Below, in pieces: positions 1-6,188 of a stretch of DNA of 9,941 nt. The stretch comes from Butyrivibrio sp. UBA3740 (GTDB taxonomy: Bacteria > Bacillota > Clostridia > Lachnospirales > Lachnospiraceae): positions 1 to 9,941 of the forward strand of contig DFGW01000012.1 of assembly GCA_002372465.1 (NCBI GenBank), in the 5' to 3' direction. Within the stretch, counting starts at the first letter, position 1. Each line of letters opens with the position of its first letter. Both the position numbers and the translations under genes were made by a program. The notes below the pieces were generated by a model, which did not search any database, was not told the DNA's origin, and saw only the letters and a list, made by a program, of their open reading frames with translations.

Positions 1-311
1 TTCTTGATCTCCCAGTGGATCAGGAAGGTCAGCGTAGCTCTTAAGGCTATGATAGCACCAAGTATTCCAAGCTCTGCCCAGTCACGGACCACAACGGTCC
101 TAAGGACCTCTCCTCCAAGCTTAAACTCCAGTGCCAGTGCTATTCCCTCTGCCAGTTCAAGTCGTATTGATTCATACTTCCTGATCCAGAGGATGAAGCA
201 CTTTACACCGGAAAAAACCAGAATGCAGATTCCAAAGAATTCCAGAAGCAAAGTGGAAAACTCAACTATATAACGCAATATTCCATCCGCGCTAAGATAA
301 ATTTCTTCCAT
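1..311 (-). CDS. DUF1622 family membrane protein, 3' end cut by the window edge
   Basis: The reading frame starts at the ATG at 311 and stays open to the left edge, giving 103 complete codons. The C-terminal few residues lie outside. An AAGGAG ribosome site (318-323, minus strand) sits 6 nt upstream of the start. The protein has a hydrophobic N-terminal segment (about residues 16-42) and a second near 80-100. Between them is the charged stretch IRLELAEGIALALEFKLGGE, followed by LRTVVVRDWAELGILGAIIA and RATLTFLIHWEIK. These are the hallmark segments of DUF1622 small integral membrane proteins, whose biochemical role is unknown. The gene begins 40 nt after the stop of the DUF3048 gene on the same strand, so the two may share a transcript. 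Confidence in the family is high; there is no basis for a function. Confidence 0.88.
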   Translation of the reverse strand, partial: MEEIYLSADGILRYIVEFSTLLLEFFGICILVFSGVKCFILWIRKYESIRLELAEGIALALEFKLGGEVLRTVVVRDWAELGILGAIIALRATLTFLIHWEIK

Positions 312-351
312 AGTCTTCTCCTTGCAGATAAAGCCTTTGTCAGAACATTGA

Positions 352-1332
352 TCAGTTAAGTATCAGATTTCCCCAGGTGTCAGATGGGCATATACCAATA
401 TAGGTCTTTCCTCTGTTGACCTGTATCTCACTTCCGTCAGCCTTGTAGAAACGGGTGATTGCTGTCTCGCTTCCCTTGGACCATGTTATAGGAATAGCTT
501 TTCCGTTGGTGATATAGTAGCCGGAACCGGAACCAATAACATTATAGGTAAGGTATCCGTTCTTATCAAGCTGGTTAAAAGAAACATTCTGAAGAATAAC
601 GTTCTTAAAAGTCAGAACCTGTCCGTCCTCAGCATCCTGATGAAGTGATCCGTATTCATAGTAATCGTAGGTTCTTGTGCCGGGATTATAGGCAAGTCTG
701 CTCTTGTTATGAAGAAAGATGTTTCCAAGCTCTACATTATTGGCAACAAGATCACTGGCTAGATCAGTGTCAGCACCGGCAAACTGGAAGTGGTTTCCGG
801 GAGCTGCTGTATAGGTGGTGGGATAACCTGCCTTTGCACATCTGCTTATCATCTCAGGTCCAAAGGCGTACTCAGTAAACTCTGTGGGTTTACCGTTCTT
901 TACCCTGGTAAATCCGCCGCTTAGGTTTGGAGCGTAGCCTTGCGCCAGATAAGTCTTGATGTAGAACGGACCACCATCATGTACCAGAACTGCATTGTAC
1001 TCTCCCGTAAGGATTACGTTGGTGGTTCTCGTACTTCTGATACTTCCGGTCTGTCCCAGATTAGTCCAGTCCTTGTAAAGACACATAAGTCTTGTAACAC
1101 GTCCGTTAGCCGTGCTGTTCATCATCTCATAAACGATATCAGCCTCTCCGGTTCCATAGTGGGCAAGAGCCTTTTTTTCATTGTCGACCATGATGGCAAC
1201 AGGTCTTTGATTAGCAATCGCATCGCTGACCTCCAAGCCAGTCAGCTCATTGACTGCTGCGTAAGATGTTGTAGACATGGCAAGGAGCGTCAAAACACTT
1301 GTCCCTAATGCCAATACCTTTTTAAACTGCAT
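352..1332 (-). CDS. Secreted DUF3048 (YerB-like) protein
   Basis: 326 residues from the ATG at 1332. An in-frame ATG at 1350 exists, but a GGAGG at 1341-1345 lies 8 nt before the 1332 start and overlaps the first codons of the longer form, so 1332 is preferred. Residues 1-25 form a typical Sec signal peptide: basic MQFKK, a hydrophobic core, and a cleavage motif near TSYA/AVNE. The mature part matches the DUF3048 pattern: TGLEVSDAIANQRPVAIMVDN, an ADIVYEMM segment, GQTGSIRSTR, and AVLVHDGGP. YerB of Bacillus is the best-known relative; I know of no established biochemical activity for the family. YerB-type proteins are often lipoproteins, but no lipobox cysteine is visible here, so release or wall association seems more likely than lipid anchoring. 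It lies 72 nt downstream of the EAL-PAS-GGDEF gene with no clear terminator between, so read-through is possible. Confidence 0.9.
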   Translation of the reverse strand: MQFKKVLALGTSVLTLLAMSTTSYAAVNELTGLEVSDAIANQRPVAIMVDNEKKALAHYGTGEADIVYEMMNSTANGRVTRLMCLYKDWTNLGQTGSIRSTRTTNVILTGEYNAVLVHDGGPFYIKTYLAQGYAPNLSGGFTRVKNGKPTEFTEYAFGPEMISRCAKAGYPTTYTAAPGNHFQFAGADTDLASDLVANNVELGNIFLHNKSRLAYNPGTRTYDYYEYGSLHQDAEDGQVLTFKNVILQNVSFNQLDKNGYLTYNVIGSGSGYYITNGKAIPITWSKGSETAITRFYKADGSEIQVNRGKTYIGICPSDTWGNLILN

Positions 1333-1404
1333 ACACGATTCCTCCCTCATATAATAAATTATTGTGAATCCTTTAGTTTATCCGGAAATGCCTTTACTTA
1401 CTGC

Positions 1405-3108
1405 TCATTTTCCCTTTGCTCTTCTCTTGTTCTCGTACATCTTGGCGTCAGCTGCTTCTATAAGCTTTATCTTATCCTTGTGAGCGGAATAAACATCATA
1501 GCCGATGGCAATACTGATCTGTATCTGTTTATCCTCCACCTCTGCTATGGAAGAAAGCGCTGCTGTAATCCTCTGCATGAGAATGATAAGGTCATAGGAG
1601 TTGCTGTACTGATGCAGAATTATAAACTCATCGCCGCCATACCTGATAACAACACTGTTCTTGGCAGCTACTCTCCTAAGATTTCTGCACACAGCAAGAA
1701 GAACCTTATTGCCAAACTCATGGCCAAAGGAATCATTTATCTCCTTAAAGTTATTGATATCCATCATAAACAGAGCAAAGTCTGTTCCGTCTTCCCTATA
1801 CTGCCGTTCGTAGTCATCAATAAGCTCAGAATATCCTCTCCTGTTGAAGACTCCGGTAAGTTCATCCGTGTTGGAAAGCTTTGATAGCCTGTCTCTCTCC
1901 AGATTTTCATCGGTCACATCAATAAAATAGCCCATAAGGCCGGATACTTTTCCGCCGTAGTAAAAAGGCTTCTTGGTGGCCTTTATGTCTCTTACCATTC
2001 CGTTTACTATGCATTTCCCCGGAGCATTGATGATCTCTTCCTTGTCATTTATAACCCGAAGTTCATCGGACCTGAAGGGTTCCGGGTTAATATGCCAGCC
2101 CATATCTTCATCAGTTTTTCCCACAATATCATCCACTGAATCAAGGTTGTAATATTCAAGGAACATCTTGTTGGCACCAAGAAAACGCCTTTTGGCATCC
2201 TTCCAGAAGACTCCCATGGGAACCAGATCCAGGAAGTTATCAAAGGCAGCAAGTCCGTTTATCCTTACTGTGGCAGCATCATTTCCTGAATAAAAATCTC
2301 TCTCCTCATCAGTTTCAAATTCCAGACCCTTTTGCAAAATATTGCTACGGATCATCTCAGTGGGCAGCGGTTTACCAAAAAGAAATCCCTGAACAGAATC
2401 ACATCCAAGGCGCCGAAGGAGATTGAACTGGTCCCGGGTCTCAACACCCTCGGCAAGGGTCAGCATCCCCATCTCCTTGATCATGTTTATGATATGGTAA
2501 AGCATGATCTTTCCATGGGAATCTGTCTCAAGGTTATTCAAAAATTTCATATCAAGTTTGATCAGATCAAAGTCAAAGTTTCTAAGAACATTTAATGACG
2601 AATAACCACTTCCAAAGTCATCCATCCAGATGGTATATCCATACTCATGGAATCTGTCTATCTGCTGCTTTACAAATTCAGAATCCTCAAACATAACGGA
2701 CTCAGTTATCTCAAATCTTAATATTTCCTTTGGAAGATCATATTCCTTTCGCTTTTCATCAATAAAACCAAACAGATCCATAAGCACAAAATCAAGCCTC
2801 GAAAGGTTGATGGAGCAAATCTCAAGCTGCCCCTTTCTCTCGATGACGTGACGATAATCGCTAAAGACCAGGTCAATGATATAGCTGTCCAGCTTATGGA
2901 TGAGATTATTCTTTTCAAGAACATCTACAAAGAGCCCCGGATTTAAAAATCCTTTTTGGGGATCCTCCCATCTTGCAAGAGCCTCCCATCCCGTGATCTT
3001 CCCTGTGGCAACGCGTATAATAGGCTGATAGTATACCTTGATATACCCGTTCTCAATGGCAGAATCAATATTATCAACGATATATTTTTCCATTAAGTCG
3101 TTCTGCAT
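1405..3108 (-). CDS. Cyclic-di-GMP enzyme: EAL phosphodiesterase, PAS sensor, GGDEF cyclase
   Basis: 567 residues. The ATG at 3108 is chosen because GGAGG (3116-3120) stands 7 nt upstream; the in-frame ATG at 3123 would include that site. Residues about 10-260 form an EAL domain. Its expected catalytic and metal-binding residues are all visible: E42 of EAL, N101, E133 of EITES, D163 and D164 of DDFGSGYSS, K184 and D186 of IKLD, E220 of AEGVE, and Q240 of QGFLFGKP. Residues about 285-405 resemble a PAS domain (VPMGVFWKDAKRRFLGANK through GYFIDVTDEN). Residues 412-567 form a GGDEF domain with DELTGVFNRRG, metal-binding D450, FKEINDSFGHEFG and intact GGDEF at 491-495. The position of the RxxD inhibitory site reads AKNS, so product inhibition through that site is not expected. 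No membrane segment or signal peptide is seen, so it should be cytosolic. It could make, degrade or do both to c-di-GMP, with PAS sensing an unknown signal. EAL-first order is the reverse of the commonest GGDEF-EAL arrangement. Confidence 0.95.
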   Translation of the reverse strand: MQNDLMEKYIVDNIDSAIENGYIKVYYQPIIRVATGKITGWEALARWEDPQKGFLNPGLFVDVLEKNNLIHKLDSYIIDLVFSDYRHVIERKGQLEICSINLSRLDFVLMDLFGFIDEKRKEYDLPKEILRFEITESVMFEDSEFVKQQIDRFHEYGYTIWMDDFGSGYSSLNVLRNFDFDLIKLDMKFLNNLETDSHGKIMLYHIINMIKEMGMLTLAEGVETRDQFNLLRRLGCDSVQGFLFGKPLPTEMIRSNILQKGLEFETDEERDFYSGNDAATVRINGLAAFDNFLDLVPMGVFWKDAKRRFLGANKMFLEYYNLDSVDDIVGKTDEDMGWHINPEPFRSDELRVINDKEEIINAPGKCIVNGMVRDIKATKKPFYYGGKVSGLMGYFIDVTDENLERDRLSKLSNTDELTGVFNRRGYSELIDDYERQYREDGTDFALFMMDINNFKEINDSFGHEFGNKVLLAVCRNLRRVAAKNSVVIRYGGDEFIILHQYSNSYDLIILMQRITAALSSIAEVEDKQIQISIAIGYDVYSAHKDKIKLIEAADAKMYENKRRAKGK

Positions 3109-3137
3109 GCACAGTCCTCCCATATGTTAACATTATC

Positions 3138-3146
3138 ATTATAACA
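3138..3146 (-). promoter_or_regulatory. Extended -10 promoter of the EAL-PAS-GGDEF gene
   Basis: Read on the minus strand, 3146-3138 is TGTTATAAT: a perfect TATAAT with the TGn extension. This fits a vegetative sigma-A promoter that does not need a good -35, and none is seen at 16-18 bp. The expected transcription start is near 3131, about 23 nt before the start codon. A perfect 10-bp palindrome (ATGTTAACAT, 3124-3133) covers that predicted start and could be an operator, but it is short. Confidence 0.6.
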
Positions 3147-3180
3147 TACATAATTACTCATAATCATAAAGAGTATCCAA

Positions 3181-3201
3181 TTATAGTGTGCTATACTATA
3201 A
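3181..3201. promoter_or_regulatory. 21-bp inverted repeat over a promoter, possible operator
   Basis: TTATAGT (3181-3187) and ACTATAA (3195-3201) are perfect inverted repeats separated by 7 bp. They straddle the extended -10 of the plus-strand promoter, so a bound dimeric regulator would block RNA polymerase. The region is AT-rich, so chance is a real alternative. Confidence 0.35.
3189..3197 (+). promoter_or_regulatory. Extended -10 promoter of the 102-residue protein gene
   Basis: TGCTATACT contains the TGn extension and a 5/6 match to TATAAT (TATACT at 3192-3197). No good -35 lies at 16-18 bp. The start of transcription would be near 3204, leaving a leader of about 29 nt that contains the AAGGAGG site at 3221-3227. 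It is divergent to, and about 50 bp from, the minus-strand promoter at 3138-3146. Confidence 0.55.
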
Positions 3202-3232
3202 ATATAAAACTGTTCTTCATAAGGAGGCTACT

Positions 3233-3541
3233 ATGGCACAGGGAAGAGAAGATCTAATATATTCATTGGCTAAATCAATGGGAATGGGCAATGCACAGAC
3301 TGCCAAGTATACAGCCAGCAAGTACAATGCCGAAACAGGTACCATCTACTGCAATGGGCACGTCATTACCAAAGCCACTATAGAACAGGCCAAGGCCTAT
3401 TTCACCACTCAGTACAGGAAGCTGGCAGAGAAGGACGAAGAAGGCGCAAAAGAGTTGTCGGCTTTTTACGAAGTTGCTATGGAATCAATAGGCATGATGC
3501 TTGAAAGCACCGCCGGAGGATCTGACGCTGCCTCAGGCTGA
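3233..3541 (+). CDS. 102-residue protein of unknown function
   Basis: The start at 3233 (MAQGRED) is set by a near-ideal AAGGAGG at 3221-3227, 5 nt upstream; an in-frame ATG farther left (3188) lies inside the promoter and is rejected. The product is soluble in appearance with no signal peptide or membrane segment. The N-terminal half has DLIYSLAKSMGMGNAQTAKY followed by a likely short beta segment (GTIYCNGHVITKATI). The C-terminal half (about residues 44-92) is predicted mostly helical and charged (EQAKAYFTTQYRKLAEKDEEG, then AFYEVAMESIGMM), ending in a Gly/Ser/Ala tail. I do not recognise the family. It is divergent to the c-di-GMP gene with which it shares the promoter region, so coordinated control is possible. 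Its stop is 15 bp from the stop of the convergent membrane-protein gene. That it is a real gene is well supported by promoter, ribosome site and composition. Confidence 0.8.
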   Translation: MAQGREDLIYSLAKSMGMGNAQTAKYTASKYNAETGTIYCNGHVITKATIEQAKAYFTTQYRKLAEKDEEGAKELSAFYEVAMESIGMMLESTAGGSDAASG

Positions 3542-3556
3542 GAAGTTTTATCAATT

Positions 3557-4693
3557 CTATCCGTTCTCTCCCACCGCCTCATAGGCTGTGTAGAAGGTCT
3601 CAACCCTGTCAAACCTGTAGTAGGCGTCTCCTTGTATGGTCGCTGCGCTTCCGGGGTCAAGACACACCCCATCGATATTCTGTGGAATCATCCACATACA
3701 ATCCACAAGCTCTTTTCCGTCAAAGAACAGGACATAGGCATCTACCTTTACTTTCTTGTCAGACCTGTTCTGGGCAGTTAAAAGAGCTGAATTCCCCTCT
3801 ACAGCTGTGTAGACCGAGACAAGGTCTGCCATGTCATTCTCGTAGGGGTTTCTTTTTGTTATGGAAAATTCATAGGCATCAGGCATTGAACCATTCAGAT
3901 CTCTTTTATCAAATCTCCCTTCAAATACAAACAACGCTCCATCCCTGACCACCTCAACGGTCTTGTCTGAAATAGCCAGCTCTTCTCCCTCGCTGTCTCT
4001 TGCTATGAATCTGCACTCATATCTGACCGGCTCTCCTGTCTTATTCTGAAGCACCAGCACCGGATTGCAGTTGTGGTCATCCTCCCTGAAATACTGACCG
4101 ATCAGCATGGTCCCCACAGGAAGTCCTCCATAGGATGGCATGTTGTCATCGGAAGCAGCTATACTTATGATTCCACCCTTGTTTTTCTCCCTTGGGTCTA
4201 TACTGTCAAGACTTTCAAAGATGCTCCTATTGTCAGGGACATCTTCAGCTTTATCTTCAGGCTCTTTTTCAGAGACGTCCACCTCCGCCTCATGAGAGAC
4301 ATAGTAATTCTCTTCCTGATCGGAAGATGTAGAGCTCGTGTTCTCTTCCTCAAGGGCAAGGCTTTCTTCAGCCTCGCTCTTTTTCGGATCAAAAATATGT
4401 ATGCCAAAGTTTGAGTAATTCTCAGAAAGGATCCTTTGAAAACTGCTTACCCCCTCCGGATCATTTCCGGGAAGGTGAAAGCCAAAGGTATTGAGATACA
4501 TGATGACGGGGAGGATGACACCAGCTGCGGAGATGGCAATGATCCTGACCACCGAAATAGACTTCTCCTCTTCTCTGATAAAAAGAACTATCCCCATGAC
4601 AAGCGAAACAATTGATGGCAAAATGCCCACCAGAAAAAAGCTCGTTACAAGGCCCAGTATGGCGATTATCAGAGCGATTACAGTTATATGCAT
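3557..4693 (-). CDS. Membrane-anchored protein with acidic linker and duplicated beta-rich outer domain
   Basis: 378 residues from the ATG at 4693, with an AGGGGGA ribosome site (4699-4705) about 5 nt upstream. Residues 3-39 are hydrophobic enough for two closely spaced helices (an isoleucine/leucine/glycine-rich stretch like small DUF4190-type modules). A third helix is at about 48-68. Residues about 105-165 are a very acidic, Ser/Glu/Asp-rich low-complexity linker. Residues about 190-378 look like two beta-rich repeats: NPVLVLQNKTGEPVRYECRF (210-229) and NSALLTAQNRSDKKVKVDAY (301-320) align as N-x-x-L-L/V-x-x-Q-N-K/R-T/S with a following D-S/F-x-G-x-E/K-E-L turn. This recalls Ig-like/FxLYD-type binding modules, but I do not assign a named family. 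It is probably a surface or membrane-periphery protein. No catalytic motif is seen. It is transcribed alone, convergent with the 102-residue gene and divergent from the 56-residue gene. Confidence 0.82.
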   Translation of the reverse strand: MHITVIALIIAILGLVTSFFLVGILPSIVSLVMGIVLFIREEEKSISVVRIIAISAAGVILPVIMYLNTFGFHLPGNDPEGVSSFQRILSENYSNFGIHIFDPKKSEAEESLALEEENTSSTSSDQEENYYVSHEAEVDVSEKEPEDKAEDVPDNRSIFESLDSIDPREKNKGGIISIAASDDNMPSYGGLPVGTMLIGQYFREDDHNCNPVLVLQNKTGEPVRYECRFIARDSEGEELAISDKTVEVVRDGALFVFEGRFDKRDLNGSMPDAYEFSITKRNPYENDMADLVSVYTAVEGNSALLTAQNRSDKKVKVDAYVLFFDGKELVDCMWMIPQNIDGVCLDPGSAATIQGDAYYRFDRVETFYTAYEAVGENG

Positions 4694-4772
4694 GAAAGTC
4701 CCCCTAGATTTCTGTGCATATTTTACAAAAGTAATAGGAATTCAAATGTCAATACTTGTATATAGAAAATTA

Positions 4773-4778
4773 TATAAT
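4773..4778 (+). promoter_or_regulatory. -10 box of the 56-residue protein gene
   Basis: A perfect TATAAT lies 54 nt upstream of the start codon at 4833. No convincing -35 is present at the standard distance. An alternative reading pairs TTGTAT (4756-4761) with TACAAT (4778-4783) at 16 bp. Either places the transcription start between about 4784 and 4790, inside the palindrome at 4778-4791. Confidence 0.45.
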
Positions 4779-4791
4779 ACAATATATTGTA
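4778..4791. promoter_or_regulatory. Perfect 14-bp palindrome at a predicted transcription start, possible operator
   Basis: TACAATATATTGTA is self-complementary over all 14 bases with no spacer. It begins on the last base of the TATAAT box and covers the predicted start of transcription of the 56-residue gene, a classic place for a repressor site. It is AT-rich, so coincidence cannot be excluded. Confidence 0.35.
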
Positions 4792-4832
4792 GTTAAAGTG
4801 TTATGTTTCAGTAAGTGAGGAGGGAAAAAAGT

Positions 4833-5003
4833 ATGACTAACGTTGCATCTTTAGAAGCACTGGATCTTAGTGTTATCCGCAACATTCTTCGTTCAATGAT
4901 CAACGAGCACTGGTCCGTTGCCGAAGCGCTCGATGAATATGATATACCCGAATGTAACCGCGATGAATATGAAGCTCTTATTGAGCAGTGCTTTTTGGAC
5001 TGA
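4833..5003 (+). CDS. 56-residue acidic small protein of unknown function
   Basis: The ATG at 4833 is preceded by GAGGAGGG (4817-4824) with 8 nt spacing. The upstream in-frame GTG at 4815 overlaps that site and is rejected. The protein has a likely helix (LEALDLSVIRNILRSMINEH), a second helical segment (WSVAEALDEYDIP) and an acidic end (NRDEYEALIEQCFLD) with a cysteine four residues from the C-terminus. There is no signal peptide, membrane segment or basic DNA-binding surface. The pattern SVAEALDEYDIPECNRDEYEAL has the feel of a small helical domain like a short helix-turn-helix, but that is a weak impression and I do not assign a family. The strong ribosome site, the promoter and the full use of the space up to the neighbouring stop (3 bp away) support a real gene. 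Confidence 0.75.
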   Translation: MTNVASLEALDLSVIRNILRSMINEHWSVAEALDEYDIPECNRDEYEALIEQCFLD

Positions 5004-5006
5004 TCT

Positions 5007-6188
5007 TTATCTTATAAGGTCTAATCCCACATCATAGACCTTACCTTCAACAGCGTCCTTCAGCCAGTTGGCCATGGAAATCCCATTTTGCGTAAACAGC
5101 GTAAAATGGGGTTCACGAACGCTGGTATGTACCGTTCCGCCACTGGTCACCAGTGGTATCTTCCACTCATTCAGGAAAATGCCAAAGTGGGGCGTAATCT
5201 CTTTTAACTCCTGTATCATCTTCTTATTCAACTGGAAATACTCTTCCTGAACATCCGAATCAGATGAATACTTCTTGTTTACGATATCGTTATGATAGGC
5301 ACTAAGAAGATAGTCTCTTACCGAACTTGAATAAAGGTATCTGAACCTGTCGCCATATCTGTCGTAGAGATCCCTGTACCAGTCTAAAGTTATATTGTCG
5401 CTGCGAAGAGGCTTATAGAAGCTCTCCTTGGCCATCCAGATGGTCTTTGCTGTCTTCTTCCAGTGCTTGTACAGCAAAAGTCCGCTGTCAGAAAACAGTG
5501 TAATGTTCCTGGCCTTTGGATAATAATTGTCCACAACCTCACCCGCCAGTGCAGGTACAGCAAAGGCTCCGGCTGAATTGCCGCAGATCAAAAGCGTCTC
5601 CGGATTTGGGAAAAGAGCTTTTGACACTTTCATACTCTCAAGGAAATTGACATAACCGTGGAAATGAAGCACCTGATCACTTCCATCCTCACCTGTGTAG
5701 GGATAGTCATTACACCCTATATGGAAGTCACCGGTGGCATAGGTTATCACCACAAAGCTCCAGTCCTTAAAGGGATTCTTCTCACTTGAAATATCAGTGA
5801 TACCCACGTTTATATTCATTATCTGGGTAAAGGGTCTTAGATTGTTCCAATAGAAATTAGGCTGGCCGGCTGCAACCTTTCCCCCGGTAACGGGTCTTGC
5901 TGCCGTGTACTCATTCCAGGCAACTCCTCCCCCGGACAAAAATACGCAGAGTTTCTCCGGATCTCCCAGCTTAACATAGATATAATATTCAGAGCCGTCT
6001 CCCGAAAGGCCCTTATCAAGGGGCACTTTGTACCAGGTCATCTTCTCCGGATCCTTGGGAAGGTCGGGAGCCATACGTCTGTTTTCTATGGCCCTTCCTA
6101 TGGAATTCTCCACAAAGTCTCCGGCCTTTGAAGCAAATACAATACCTCTTTTTAAGTTGTTCCTGTTAAGCCTGTTCTTAAGGTTCAT
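5007..6188 (-). CDS. Pectinacetylesterase-like alpha/beta hydrolase (probable carbohydrate esterase)
   Basis: 393 residues. The start ATG at 6188 overlaps the stop of the DUF6320 gene by 4 nt (ATGA). Only a weak GGAGA 13 nt upstream is present, so translation is probably coupled to the gene before it. Family motifs of the pectinacetylesterase/Notum (VtpJ-like) hydrolases are visible in order: VFLSGGGVAWNE (82-93) for the oxyanion region, TYATGDFHIGCND (149-161), and the nucleophile elbow CGNSAGAF with S205 (202-209). GGTVHTS follows, with H354 as the likely catalytic base. The acid residue is not certain; D234 (FSDSG) and E341 are candidates. No Sec signal peptide is seen, unlike secreted pectin acetylesterases, so it should act in the cytoplasm. 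Expected chemistry is hydrolysis of an ester, probably an acetyl or short acyl group on a sugar; the substrate is inferred only. It is the last gene of the four-gene operon. Confidence 0.85.
   Translation of the reverse strand: MNLKNRLNRNNLKRGIVFASKAGDFVENSIGRAIENRRMAPDLPKDPEKMTWYKVPLDKGLSGDGSEYYIYVKLGDPEKLCVFLSGGGVAWNEYTAARPVTGGKVAAGQPNFYWNNLRPFTQIMNINVGITDISSEKNPFKDWSFVVITYATGDFHIGCNDYPYTGEDGSDQVLHFHGYVNFLESMKVSKALFPNPETLLICGNSAGAFAVPALAGEVVDNYYPKARNITLFSDSGLLLYKHWKKTAKTIWMAKESFYKPLRSDNITLDWYRDLYDRYGDRFRYLYSSSVRDYLLSAYHNDIVNKKYSSDSDVQEEYFQLNKKMIQELKEITPHFGIFLNEWKIPLVTSGGTVHTSVREPHFTLFTQNGISMANWLKDAVEGKVYDVGLDLIR
5080..5156. repeat. Cluster of three potential hairpins inside the esterase gene
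   Basis: Three inverted repeats lie within 77 bp. The first has CCCATTTT (5082-5089) pairing with AAAATGGG (5103-5110). As plus-strand RNA it can extend to 13 pairs (5080-5092 with 5100-5112), using two G-U wobbles and a 7-nt loop. The second is 5117-5137, with GAAC/GTTC outside and GGTA/TACC inside, plus a 3-nt bulge. The third has CCACTGGT (5140-5147) and ACCAGTGG (5149-5156) separated by one base. The strand encodes conserved esterase residues here, including the His of GGTVHTS, so coding constraint may explain part of it. No U-run follows, so it is not a standard terminator in either direction. Confidence 0.35.

Noticed and set aside
940..1308. Plus-strand 122-codon frame opposite the DUF3048 gene.
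   Set aside because: No ribosome site, no recognisable protein, and it lies fully antisense to a confident gene.
2212..2221. Ten-base palindrome TCCCATGGGA inside the PAS region.
   Set aside because: Short, within coding sequence, and of a type expected by chance.
4198..4407. Lys/Arg-rich 69-codon minus-strand frame.
   Set aside because: It is the shifted reading of the acidic linker in the overlapping 378-residue gene; the basic composition is an artefact of the frame shift.
4720..4752. Minus-strand promoter for the 378-residue gene made of TTGACA (4747-4752) and TAAAAT (4720-4725).
   Set aside because: The perfect -35 is offset by a 21-bp spacer, too long for a standard promoter, so I did not list it although one of the elements may be used.
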